NCBI GenBank assembly: GCA_023078685.1
Contig: JALGAS010000003.1
Span: 2,480,001-2,544,000, forward strand
Length of the DNA: 64,000 nt
Direction: 5' to 3'
Origin: Neopestalotiopsis rosae
Taxonomy: Eukaryota > Ascomycota > Sordariomycetes > Amphisphaeriales > Sporocadaceae
Program-made: the position numbers and the translations under genes
Part shown: positions 34,080-45,175 of the stretch, piece after piece
How the letters are laid out: every line of letters begins with the position of its first letter
Position numbering within the stretch: the stretch's first letter is position 1
Notes under the pieces: model-generated
Seen by the model: only the letters and a program-made list of their open reading frames with translations
What the model was told of the DNA's origin: nothing
The model's database searches: none

Positions 34080-34878
34080 ATGGCCTCGCAAGAGAAGATC
34101 ACAGTCCACAATTTGGCAGGTAAGCATGGGGATTACGTCCTTTCGCAAGCTACTTCCCCGTGGCCGCAATTGGCTTACACAATGCAGATCTCAAGAACAC
34201 GTCCGACGATGCCATTCCCAACTACCTGAACTCCCTCAAGTTCAAGCAGATTCACACTCTCACCGACACAAGACTGGCTCTCGGATATAGTGCCTTTGCC
34301 ATTGCCGGCGCCTGCTTCGCCTGGGACTACAAGTTTGGCTTTGAGAGCACCAAATACTACACTGCTGCCGCGGTAGCAGTCTATGCTTTATTGAATGCCG
34401 TCCTCACCTACTGGATTGCCTACGTTGAGAAGGGTGTCGTGTATCAAGGAGTTGCCCCCAGTGGAGACAAGGTACGTCTGTCTTACAACTTCATTCGCGT
34501 TCGCCCAAAGACTGACCAATCCGTCTTTAGATCTCGATATCGACATCAACCAAGAAGAACGTGCCCGAGTACATCGTCAAGATCTCCATAACTTCCAAGA
34601 GCGGCAAGACTGAGACAATCGACGTCAAGCGCTCATTCACGGAGTGGTTCGACTCGGCGGGCCACTTCATCGCAGCTCCTTTCCAGACCCTATTCGCTAC
34701 CTCAGTACCCCTGATTGCAAAGGCCGACCCGAAGAGAATCGAAGCTGCCAAGCCCGCTCAGTCCTCGCAATCGAACTTCACAGATATGGACCCAGAGCTT
34801 CTGGACGCCTTGGCTGCTGGCTCAACAGGAGCCGAGCCCGAAGCCTCGAGCAAGAAGTCCAAGAGAAGAAAGGCATAA
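34080..34878 (+). CDS. SPC2: Signal peptidase complex subunit 2 (SPC25-like)
   Basis: Three exons, 34080-34119, 34188-34471 and 34531-34878, encode 223 residues. The N-terminus MASQEKITVHNLADLKNTSD leads into two close membrane helices (residues about 45-62 and 72-95: LGYSAFAIAGACFAWDY and YYTAAAVAVYALLNAVLTYW), then a cytosolic beta-rich domain (YIVKISITSKSGKTETIDV; FTEWFDSAGHF) with a basic KKSKRRKA end. This is the SPC25/SPC2 layout. The protein is an accessory part of the ER signal peptidase that links it to Sec61. Its partner across the promoter, EMC3, also works on new membrane proteins. Confidence 0.94.
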
Positions 34879-35296
34879 TTGTTTTTGTGTTGTATTGATC
34901 CTCACAGTAGCGCGGCATTATTTCAGATAATTACTGCATGGATATCTATGTCTAAAAGGGACATAAACTCAGCTATAAAATGCATTACAACCAATATACC
35001 CGTCAGTCACTATAGTGCTGACTTTTGACCTGACTTACCGCAAGCATGATTCTAAGTGCTGTATCAAACGACCATTGTCCGATGATAGCCTGTACTCCAT
35101 AAAGTTGGACCAGGTACCAACGCCTGATCTCTTATGATCCCATTGGACAATGTGTTCCAGAGAACAACAAAAATGGTCGGGAGATATGTCGAGTAAGACC
35201 TTATCTTGGGCCTCGGGTATCAAATTACAAAAACATGTCAAAACTTTTCTTCTTTGGTTCTACTTTATACCAGCTGATCCACTTCACAATCTCAGC
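34879..35296. other. Convergent 3' region, SPC2 and MTD1
   Basis: 418 bases between converging stop codons. AT-rich, with no further features. Confidence 0.6.
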
Positions 35297-36478
35297 TTAG
35301 TCGTCAGCGAAAGCCTCGCTCTTGGCTTTTGCCAAAGATTCGTCAGCTGAGCCGTCTGGTCTTGTTGAGGGACGGTTGGCGATGAGTCTCTGCTTGAGTG
35401 ATTAGCAAACATATAAGCTTTGGCAATGGGGATGAACACCAGTAGACATACAACTAGGTTTCTAAGCAGCACGGCAATGGTGACCTTGCCCACAGACGGC
35501 ACGTAGATCGAGGCCTTCTCCTTGATCGCGGGACCGTCAAAGTTCTTGAAGGACGAAAAGTTGATGCAGACAGCTCCGTCCCGGATAAGCTCCGTCGGAA
35601 CCTTGTACTTCTCGGTAGGAACACCTCCAATGATGACATCGCTGATGGGGATGCACTGCTCCAGACCCCAGCCCTCCTTGTCCTGGACCTGGTGCCTCAG
35701 GGCCTTGATGCCCTGGCCGCGCGTGAAGACCTGGACGCCAGTCAAATCGACAGAGTAGACTGTAGCTCCGTCGTTGGCAAGGAGAGCGGCAAGAGGACGA
35801 CCATTGACCTCTGATCGGTTAATGACAGTGATGGTCTTGCCGAAAAGTCGGTTACCGTATGCCAGGATGGGGTTGTAGATCTGGAGATGCTCCAAGATCT
35901 TGACGACGGCCAACGGAGTGCACGGGAGGATGGACTTCTTCAGGTTCTGAGGAGGGTCCAGGAAGCGGACATTGTGGTACATGTTGTAAATGTGCTTGTG
36001 GCAAAGACCCTCCACGTCCTTGGCCAGGGACACAGTCTCCTGGATGTACCTGTCGTGTGCCGGGTTGCCAGGGAAGATGGGGTAGTAGACAAGAATGCCG
36101 TCGACCTTGTCATCATCATTGGCAGTCATAATCTCCTCCTCAAGCTTGTCCTTGTCGACCTGACGGAGCTCAAAGTTGAAGCCACTAAATCGTTCATGTG
36201 AGTTTCCAATGCCATGGCAATGCTGTGACTGGAGACTACGATGAAAGTTCAACTGGCTTTTGGGGATTATCTTACTTTTCCTCACAAGTCTTCTTTGACC
36301 ATTCAGCGTACTTGATAGCAGCAGGGTCATCGTTGGCCAAGAAGGCAACCAGAGTTGGCTGGGTTTCTGCACCAGGCTGAACCGTCTTCAAGGTATCCTG
36401 GACCTCCTGCAGGAACTTTTTGGCGATGGTCTCTGCCAAAATGACCTTGCAGGTCTTGGGCATGTCTTGAGAAGCCAT
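35297..36478 (-). CDS. MTD1: Cytosolic NAD-dependent methylenetetrahydrofolate dehydrogenase
   Basis: Three exons, 36478-36276, 36184-35452 and 35389-35297, encode 342 residues. It oxidises 5,10-methylene-THF to methenyl-THF with NAD+, feeding one-carbon units into purine synthesis. The N-terminal catalytic domain has GFNFELRQVDKDKLEEEI and GILVYYPIFPG, where bifunctional FolD enzymes have a VQLPLP motif; a change there is characteristic of the monofunctional yeast Mtd1 type. The Rossmann domain shows TVINRSEVNGRPLAALLAND and ISDVIIGGVPTEKYK, and VPSVGKVTIAVLLRNLV closes the core. The last exon adds a short tail RLIANRPS to AFADD. All junctions close in phase. Fungal MTD1 identity is well supported. 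Confidence 0.95.
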
Positions 36479-37549
36479 TGTAGCAAAGGAAGAAGACTAC
36501 AGTGAAGCCAGTCAGTCTATCTGATGATGTTTCCAAGGTGTCATGTGCGAAGTGAAAAGAACAGTCTGAATATTACAACAAGCAGGTCACGGCGGATTAC
36601 AAGGGATCAAATCTGTGTAAGTCGGCACTGGGAATTGTCACATACCTGCCCCACTACCCCGCGATGGGAAATATTCCCAGTCCAAAAGATGGAAGTTAAA
36701 GAGGTTTGATACAAACTCCGGTATCTACGGCTCTCATCCACGAACGATGTCCTACAGATGCGGGTGAACGAACAAGGAGAAAACTTGAGAGGAAAACCAA
36801 AAGCCGAGAGATGTGAAGGAGTGACCAAACGCCCGACCCTCATGCTGACTACGATTGGACACAGCAGGGCGGAACGAAAAATACATTAGACACAGAAAAA
36901 AAAAGAGTACCTTAGTCGCGTCAAAGTCTCCAGAAAAATTCCTTGACCCCTCTTACTCGATACAGCCTAGTGCTTGCAATATGCAATTTGCAATTGGCCA
37001 GGACAGGGCCCGACAAGCACCAGAGGCTCAGAAGCCCAGCCGACGTCGCTCCCGCTGAATACCATTAACCGTGCACAAATACGTTCCGCTCAAGTAGAAC
37101 GAGGCGCCGGGATTGATGCATATCAAACTCCCGTTGGTCGGCCACTGTTGATCTCGGTGTCTATAACCATTCTCATTTCCTGAATATTTGGCATTGGCTC
37201 GCTACAGTTTCACTTGTTTGCTACTCATCATTTTGAAACCAATTTCTGTTCGGCTACAAATACCGCCGTTTGCATGAGGAGTCTGGCGACAATTTCCGCT
37301 ACCAAGGCAGGCACTCACAACGTCACCCAATACATCAAGATTCTGGATAGTTGAGCTCGGCACAAACAAGCTTCATCATCCAAGTCGTTGCAGAGGCACA
37401 AAGTCTTCAACACAGTCGGTGAGGGATTCACCGGTACGTCAGTTTGCTAAGCTTCTCTCGTTGCCCGTATTTCTTATCGTCGTCACAAGCCCCCATCTAT
37501 CGGACTTTAGCTGACAAACCACCATGAGATAGCACTGCAGTCGGACACC
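36479..37549. other. Divergent promoter, MTD1 and MMS19
   Basis: 1.07 kb. A possible 5'-UTR intron of MMS19 runs from a GTACGT donor at 37434 to an AG at 37532; this is weak. No other gene seen. Confidence 0.5.
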
Positions 37550-40500
37550 ATGGCCAGCAATCCATTTGACGACCTTGCGGTGAAGTTCGTGTTGCAAGAT
37601 GATGAGGCAACACAAACACAGACAGCACAAGCCGCAGTCGGTCAAATTGAGCAGGCTGCCCAAGCGTCACCTACAGCATTGAGGGCCGCCGTCGGCCAGT
37701 GGGTCGCATCTATCAACCGATGGCTGGTTCCCCAGGCCGATGATGAGGACGACATCATTTCGCGCGGCAAGGCCCTGGGATTTCTAGCGAGCACTTTGGA
37801 TCATCTCAACCCCAGCGTCCTCAGAGTCGATCAGATCAAGCTGCTTCTTGCTTTCTTCTGCTCTCTGTTCTCCAGTGACCACCGAGCTGGCATCGATGCA
37901 TCTTCCAAGGCACTCAGCTCCTTGGCCAGCATGTCCTCATTCAGGCCGACAATGGGAAATGATATCATCCTCGGCATTACGAAGCTAGGCAGCGATGATT
38001 TCAAACGGCAGACCCCCGCTACACGACTCACGATTTACCAGCTGGTTCGTCGGTTACTCCAGGATGAGGCGGTTGTCAAAGACTTGACATCCCAGCACGG
38101 GAGCACCTCACAATTCATGTCGGCCCTGATCGATCTCTGCAGAAACGAAAGGGATCCCCAAAATCTCATTGTGTGGTTCCAGATTCTCGCGCTATTCTTG
38201 CAAAACTTTGAACTGGCAGATGAAGTTACGGATGAAGTGTTCAAGACTTTCTCGGCATATTTCCCGATTACGTTAAGGGCATCTGCAGCCCCTTCTGGCA
38301 TTACAGTGGACGACTTGAAAAAGACACTGCGTTCTTGCTTCTCTGCCCACCAGCGCGCAGCCCGTTTGGCCATCCCGTTCCTGCTCAACAAGCTCGACCA
38401 AGGCGAGGCAGTCACGGTTTCGGTAAAGGTTGACATCTTACACACACTTGAGGCATGTCTGGCACAATACGGCAATGTCCAGCAAAGTGTCGTGCCATAC
38501 ACAGATCAGGTGTGGTCGTCACTCAAGTACGAGGTTCGGAACGGAGAGCTGGTGGACTCGATTGAAGCCACTTTGAAAACATTGGCCACCCTTGCAAGAA
38601 GGCTGCAGGGAGAAGAGTTGCAGACATTCCTCGGAGGTGTTTGGATTGATATATCTGACGATGTCTCGAATGAGACATACACTAGAGCCGCCGGCAGATT
38701 ACTTGCTGCTATTTCCGGTGCTAGCAGAGAGTCCTTCTCGCTGTCATCGAAGCAGACTATCCCTCACATTATGGCCACGTTGAAAAACACAAAGTCGCCA
38801 TCACACCAGGCCGAGCTTCTTGGTGTTCTTAATGCTCTTCTTCAAGTACGTTCAGCATTGACAGACGTGGAGGGATCAGCTGAGCTTCAGGATGATTTGT
38901 TCGGAGATGTCCTCTTCGACGATGTCTTTACACGCCTGTGGTCGACGTGGACTCAAAGCCAATACTCCCCCGACCGTCCTGCAATTATTGCAAAGCTTAT
39001 CGATGGCATGTCGTACATGGTTGTTCAAAAGTCCAGCAACGGCACTGGCGAACGTCTCTGTTCCGACGTTACATGCAACCGCGTCTTTAGCTGGCTAGGC
39101 ACCCCCTCCATCATATATCCATTGGAGGGTAGGAATTTTTTGCTCGGCCCAGATGACAAGGAGTCCGAGCAGATCATTGTCGGTGCCACGACTGCCCTTT
39201 CAAGGCTATCACACACATACCCTATCGGATTCCAGCAACTACTGGAGCGCTTTTTGAGCGGCCTCAGCAAGTTTGCCGAAAACCACTCTCCATCAAGCCG
39301 TGACTTGTCCACAATCAAAGATGTCACAACACGGCTTTCTATCATGGCATTTAAGTCTGAGGCGCTCGAGCAAGTACTAGTTGGAAATACCTTGTCGCTA
39401 GTGACTGCATTTTTGCAAGGACTGCACACTTTATCAAGTGCATCGCCAAAGTACGGACAAGCCTTTATTGAAGCCATACATATTGCCGTAACACGGCCCC
39501 TCTCCACCATCTCAGATTACCTGCTGAAGTCCAAGCAACAAGTACCGAGCCTGGGAGTCGCAGAATCGCAAAATTGGCTAGAACAACTCAAAACCCAAGT
39601 TCCCGGCTTACCTGAGGTCGACAAGGGTGATCTTGGCGATCTCACAAAGATAAGTGAGGGCGTGGCTAAGGGCCCAAATGATCTGGCTCAACAGTATCAG
39701 CTGCTGCTCAGATTCTCTACAAGCCTGGTCATTCAGCTCTATCGCTATTCTTTGGACGTGCAACAGCATCCTGATGGTGGGAACGATGTCAGCATCGTAA
39801 TTAAGCCTGCCCTTCTGAAGAATGCCGATATCTATCTACATCGTCTCGGCCAGTTTGCTGCGGATGTCATACGATACCTGAGTGAGGTTGATCAAATCCA
39901 TCTTCGTCTCGGCCACCAGGCGTTCCTCTTGTTCACCGAGCCGCAGAATGCGGATGAACAAGAGCTAGTTGCTCGCGCTGCAGCCCGATCGGATGGAACA
40001 TGGGCCTTGTGCAGGGATACCTACAGGACAGCACCCCTCGTGCTGGGAATCATCCAGAGCGTTCGTCCTGCTGTCCTCAATGAACCAGTAAGTTGTCAAA
40101 TGATTGGGGAAAAAGATGTTCTGAACAATTCTGACGAAATATAGTACCAACGTGGTGTTCTTGTCGACCTTTGTCAAACAGTAGGCACCGCAGGGCCCAA
40201 TACAATGCCATCGGATTGTCGAGCAGCACTGGATGCAATGCTTCTTATATTGTCCAATAAGCTTGGCAAAGTTGAAGTTGCACTCAAGGGCCTCGACCTT
40301 CATTCGACTGCATATGCAACCCTATCTACGAGCTGGGACGTCGCCCGCGAAGTCAATGAATTGGACCAAAAGCTGAAAGTTGGCCTCATGTTTCGAAGCT
40401 TTCTGCATTTTCTTGCAGGAGATGTTGCCAATTATTCGTCCGACCAGCGCCGCAATCAGTTTCTCTTGGGATTGGCGCAGCGTGGCCCATTAAACGTACT

Positions 40501-41188
40501 ATGCGGACGTCAGCTCTCTCGATCCTTTGAGGTTCTTCTTAGCCCCAAGGACTATCTGACAAAGAAAAGCTATGCGACGATCAAGCCGCTGCGTGGCCAA
40601 TGGCTCTACAACCAGATTGTCAAGCCGTACCTCACCCAATGCTTCCCTCGGCCTGCAACACCGGATCAGACTGAAATCACCGACATGACCGCTACAAATC
40701 GATCGGTGTTTGTCTTTTCGCTTCTGCAGCACCTCGACTATTCGGTGTGGAGAAACGAGGCAAGTACGATCTTGTTGATCGTTATCCGGGCATTACAGAC
40801 TTTTGGTGTCAGCACAGACATTAACACTGTCTTGGAGATCCTGTCAAAGCTCATGGAGGCGGATGCGGACCTATTGAAGGAGCATATGCGGCCACTGATC
40901 ACAAGCACTCTTGCCGTCTACGAAATGGCTCGAAACGTCTACGATGCGACGGGCTACATTGGTGACGAAAATGTGCAATTATCAAAGAGGGAGGCCGCCA
41001 TGTGCCGCAAGCTGTGCCTGACGTTCATTGGCAGGCTCCCCGCGGTCTTTGGTGGTACAGTTCGTCACAAGCTTCTGCCAGAGCGCCAAGCTGTGCTCAG
41101 AGGCCTTTCGAGGGCTTGTGGTGATCCAGTCCGTGAAGTAAGAGAGGTAGCAATTACAGCTCGTAGGGATTGGGATGCCCTGTCCTAG
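37550..41188 (+). CDS. MMS19: MMS19 cytosolic iron-sulfur assembly/DNA repair protein
   Basis: Two exons, 37550-40087 and 40145-41188, encode 1,193 residues. The whole protein is an alpha-helical HEAT-repeat solenoid without catalytic motifs. The N-terminal third holds the conserved MMS19 block (ISRGKALGFLASTLDHLNP, then LLAFFCSLFSSDH, LKALSS-like and DEVFKTFSAYFPITL), and the C-terminal HEAT part ends in CGDPVREVREVAITARRDW. MMS19/Met18 is the targeting scaffold of the CIA complex; it hands Fe-S clusters to DNA polymerases, primase and helicases such as XPD. The PITF-like 'FSAYFPI' segment is typical of the family. The 57-bp intron closes in phase 0. Start chosen at MASNPFDDLA. Confidence 0.93.
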
Positions 41189-42593
41189 ACGATGGTGTTG
41201 CAATGCCTGGATAACGAAGCAATTTGGATTTGGATGGAAGAAGCTGTGGATAATGGATTGAACTTCGAGTTCGAAGTCAACAGCACCGCACGAGACGACT
41301 TTTGTAGGGCTTGCAACGAGGCATGTGCACTTCATTTCAAGTTATATCGGAAACTCGATATCTCTTCACCATTGTAGGAGTGTAACTTGCACAACCATTG
41401 GCCAGCGTTGTCCGCCCATTTAGACGGTCTACCTTGTCTGATTTGACCTCATGAGAGGCTTCTACTAGGACAGTTCAAGTAGACTAAGAATATCATGCCT
41501 TGCAGGAATTATAGAATTCCTGGGGCGGAACGAATAAAAATTCCATAAGCCACTAGGACTTGATTCGTTGGACCAACTTGTGTTTCCCCAGGCCATGCCA
41601 AGTAGTACGCCTCTGACTCCATCGCACAAGAAAGAGTGCATACATCCGCGATAATACCTACCAATGCGTGTTCAAGCAAGGCTCAAAGGGTGTATCCATC
41701 TAGTATTCTGACTTGGCGTCCCGGCTTGGACGGGCACTGCGGTGACTGGGTTCCCCGCCTTTTTGTTGGAGTTCGGCCAAGCTGGGGGAGGCTGGGGTAA
41801 ATTGAAGCTTTTGTGACGTCAATAGCGAGGGACAGAGGAATTGAAATGCTAGGGACATTGGAGAACTAGATGGCCGATTTTCCCGACATGGCATTTTTCT
41901 GTTCTGTTCCATCTGGTCGGGACCACGAACTATACTACACTATACTATGCATCACTGATGGTTCCTAGGTGTCGTCGGCCGTTTCAAATGCAAGACTCTC
42001 GAGTAGTTTCATAATGTGTAAACATGCAGTTGCAGAAAGTCTCGGACTTGACTGCAAATGTCAATGGATGCAATGTTCTTCATATGTGCAAGAATCAGTC
42101 GACACGATGGCAGGAGGTACCAATTACCTCGACAAGAAGATGTTCTCGAAATTTCTGACGTGGATTGCGGCCAAGACCTGGCAATGGCATGGGCCAAGCT
42201 GAGAGAATTTAGCACTAAGTTAGTCGTTTACCATGCATGCAGGTGCAGGTGGTGCAAGTGCAAGTCGAGGATGGTATGGCGTGTTGGCGGACCTGGTTAC
42301 GTACAAAATAGGTACTACTTCTGATCCCCTTAAATACAAGTAATTGGCCATCAAGAAGTGCCATCCGTTTCCCTCGTCACGTTCTGCTTTCATTGTGCGG
42401 CTTCGGCGGATGTTGCTTTCTGGAATGCTTGATCGGCCAATGTTATGATCACGTACCCGATTCTGGACCGATCTTGACAAAAACCTAAGTATTCCTGACT
42501 TATGCAGTACACCAAGCTGCCTTCACGCATATTATTTTATCCAGAGAATAAATTGAAAGTAGCCGCCAAACTCACGGCCTGTCGTCTCACGGT
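41189..42593. other. 1.4-kb intergenic region, MMS19 to trehalase
   Basis: Small overlapping frames at 41969-42324 are not convincing. A CCCCT stress-type element lies near 42326, about 265 bases before the trehalase start; one pentamer is weak evidence. Nothing else was seen. Confidence 0.55.
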
Positions 42594-44752
42594 ATGGCGT
42601 TCCTCAGAAAGTTCGTGATACCCGCTGTAGTGGCTTTGCCGAGTTGGGTATATGGCCTCTATATCAACGGATCCGTCATTGCGCCATGCGACTCCCCACT
42701 GTACTGCCAGGGCGATATTCTGGAGCAAATTGAGCTTGCCAGACCCTTCTCTGACTCCAAGACATTCGTAGACCTGTAAGCATTTTACTAGCTCTGTCAC
42801 TCTTTTATGCTTCTCTCCCTCATCCTCTGCCTGGCCACATAGCTGACAGTCTGCTCAAGCCCCACCATTCGCCCACTGGACGAGGTGATTGCTGCTTTCA
42901 ACAACTTGACCAAGCCGCTCAGCAACAACACCGAGTTGAATGACTTTCTTTCGACGTATTTTGGAGAGGCCGGCTCCGAACTGACGTCTGTGCCCAAGGA
43001 TCAGCTGACAACGGACCCTGTGTTTCTCAACAAGACCGATGACGTTGTGATTCGGCAGTACACGGAAAAGGTCATCGACATATGGCCAGATCTGACGCGA
43101 CAGTATGTAGGCGCTGCCAATTGCACGGGCTGTGTGGACAGCTTCATCACCCTGAACCGCACCTTTGTTGTTGCCGGCGGCAGATTCAGAGAACCCTACT
43201 ACTGGGACTCTTACTGGATTCTTCAGGGTCTATACCGGACCGGCGGAAGCTTCACCCAGATTGCCAAGAATATCATCGAAAACTTCCTGGATCTGGTTGA
43301 GACCATTGGGTTCGTGCCGAATGGTGCCCGTCTATACTATCTCAATCGGTCGCAGCCACCTCTGTTGACTCAAATGGTCAAGACGTATGTGGAGTACACC
43401 AACGATACGAGCATTCTTGAAAGGGCCCTACCACTTTTGATCAAGGAATATGACTTTTGGGTGAACAATCGAACGGTAGAGATAACAGTCGAAAATACCA
43501 CATACACTCTTAATCGGTAATGATGAAACTGCCAAACTAATACAGAATTACAATACTGACATGCTTTAGCTACGATGTGGAAAACACCCAGCCACGCCCA
43601 GAGTCCTACCGCGAAGATTACATCTCTGCCAACAACCAATCGTATTATGCCACCTCGGGTATCATCTATCCCGAAGTCAACGCTCTGAATGATTCACAAA
43701 AGGCAGACTTGTACGCAAATCTGGCGACTGGAGCAGAGTCTGGTTGGGATTACTCTAGTCGCTGGTTGGCGAATCCATCTGATGCCGCCGACGATGTATA
43801 TTTCCCCTTGCGATCTCTCAATACCAGAAATATCGTGAGCGTAGATCTCAACTCCATTCTTTACGCAAATGAGATTCAGATAGCCGAATACTTGGAGGCC
43901 AGCGGAAACGATACGGGAGCCGAGGCATACAGAGATTTGGCCAATGCGCGATCCAAGGCCATGTATGCACTCATGTGGAACGAGACATACAACAGCTACT
44001 TTGACTATAACCTCACATCGGCCTCGCAGAACCTCTATGTTCCCTCAGACTCAGACACCACCACTGCACAAAAGGCTGATGCTCCCGATGGTTATCAAGT
44101 CTTCTTTCACGTGGGCCAATTTTACCCCTTTTGGCTCGGCGCTGCACCCTCACAGCTCAAGAATAATCCCTTGGCCGTATCAATCGCGTATGAGAGGGTA
44201 GCAGATCTGCTTGCAGAAAAGGCCGGAGCAATCGCAGCAACCAATTACCAGACAGGACAGCAGTGGGACCAACCCAACGTGTGGCCGCCACTCATGTACA
44301 TCTTGATCAACGGGCTTCTCAACACGCCAGCAACATTTGGCGAAGACGACCCGTCCTACATCGAGACGCAGGACCTGGCCCTGGACCTGGCCCAGCGCTA
44401 CCTCGACAGCACCTTTTGCACCTGGCGGGCCACGGGCGGCTCGACCGACGACGAGCCGCAGCTGCAAGGCTTTGATGCCTCGGACGTGGGCATCATGTTT
44501 GAGAAGTATGGCGACAACTCGACCAACGCCGTCGGCGGCGGCGGCGAGTACGAGGTCGTCGAGGGTTTTGGCTGGACCAACGGCGTCTTGATCTGGGTCG
44601 TGGACACGTTCAACTCCAAGCTGACGCGGCCCGACTGTGGGAATATTACCGCGGCTAATATTAGTGAGAAGAGGAGTGTGCCGCCGCGGGCTGTGGAGCT
44701 GCATCCTTCTGATGCTCGTTGGGTCAAGAAGTTTGGTATGCGATCGAGTTAA
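42594..44752 (+). CDS. Secreted GH37 trehalase
   Basis: Three exons, 42594-42775, 42860-43516 and 43570-44752, encode 673 residues. It splits trehalose into two glucoses. The first 21 residues (MAFLRKFVIPAVVALPSWVYG) are a signal peptide. GH37 signature 1 is GGRFREPYYWDSYW near residue 167, and signature 2 is QWDQPNVWPP near 510. Many N-x-S/T sites and Cys pairs fit a secreted glycoprotein. The neutral cytosolic fungal trehalase has an N-terminal regulatory and EF-hand-like region; this one lacks it, so it is an extracellular or wall GH37 enzyme. It is unrelated in fold signature to GH65 acid trehalases. The C-terminus (PRAVELHPSDARWVKKFG) is basic, with no GPI signal seen. Confidence 0.95.
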
Positions 44753-45175
44753 TATGTGAGCGGCCTGGTACGGGGAGGTATTAGGAAGTGTCCATGAGGA
44801 CTTCATAGTCCGAGTCAATGCTTCCGTAATTGTATGCATAATGATATTGCTTAGCCGGTATTAAAATTGACAAGTCGTTCAACGGTTTGTTCATCCTATC
44901 AATGGTTGAAATAATGGACAGTCTCTAATAATGTTTGATGGTAAAAGGGCGTATCTAGGCACTTACTAGTACGGTTCCTGAAAACGACGAGTTTGGTAGG
45001 AATGGAACATTATTTACATGTTTGTAAATGAGACCAAGTTGTCAGAAAATAAAATAATATTAGAAGAAGCACCGCCTGTAGCTAAATTGCAGGTGATCAT
45101 AATTGACTCCTTAACGCCCATGCTTGATATATGCTGGTGTAATGGCAATGAGAATCGCCCTCGAGCATCGCTCCA
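44753..45175. other. Convergent 3' region, trehalase and HET gene
   Basis: 423 bases between converging genes, AT-rich, no other feature. Confidence 0.6.
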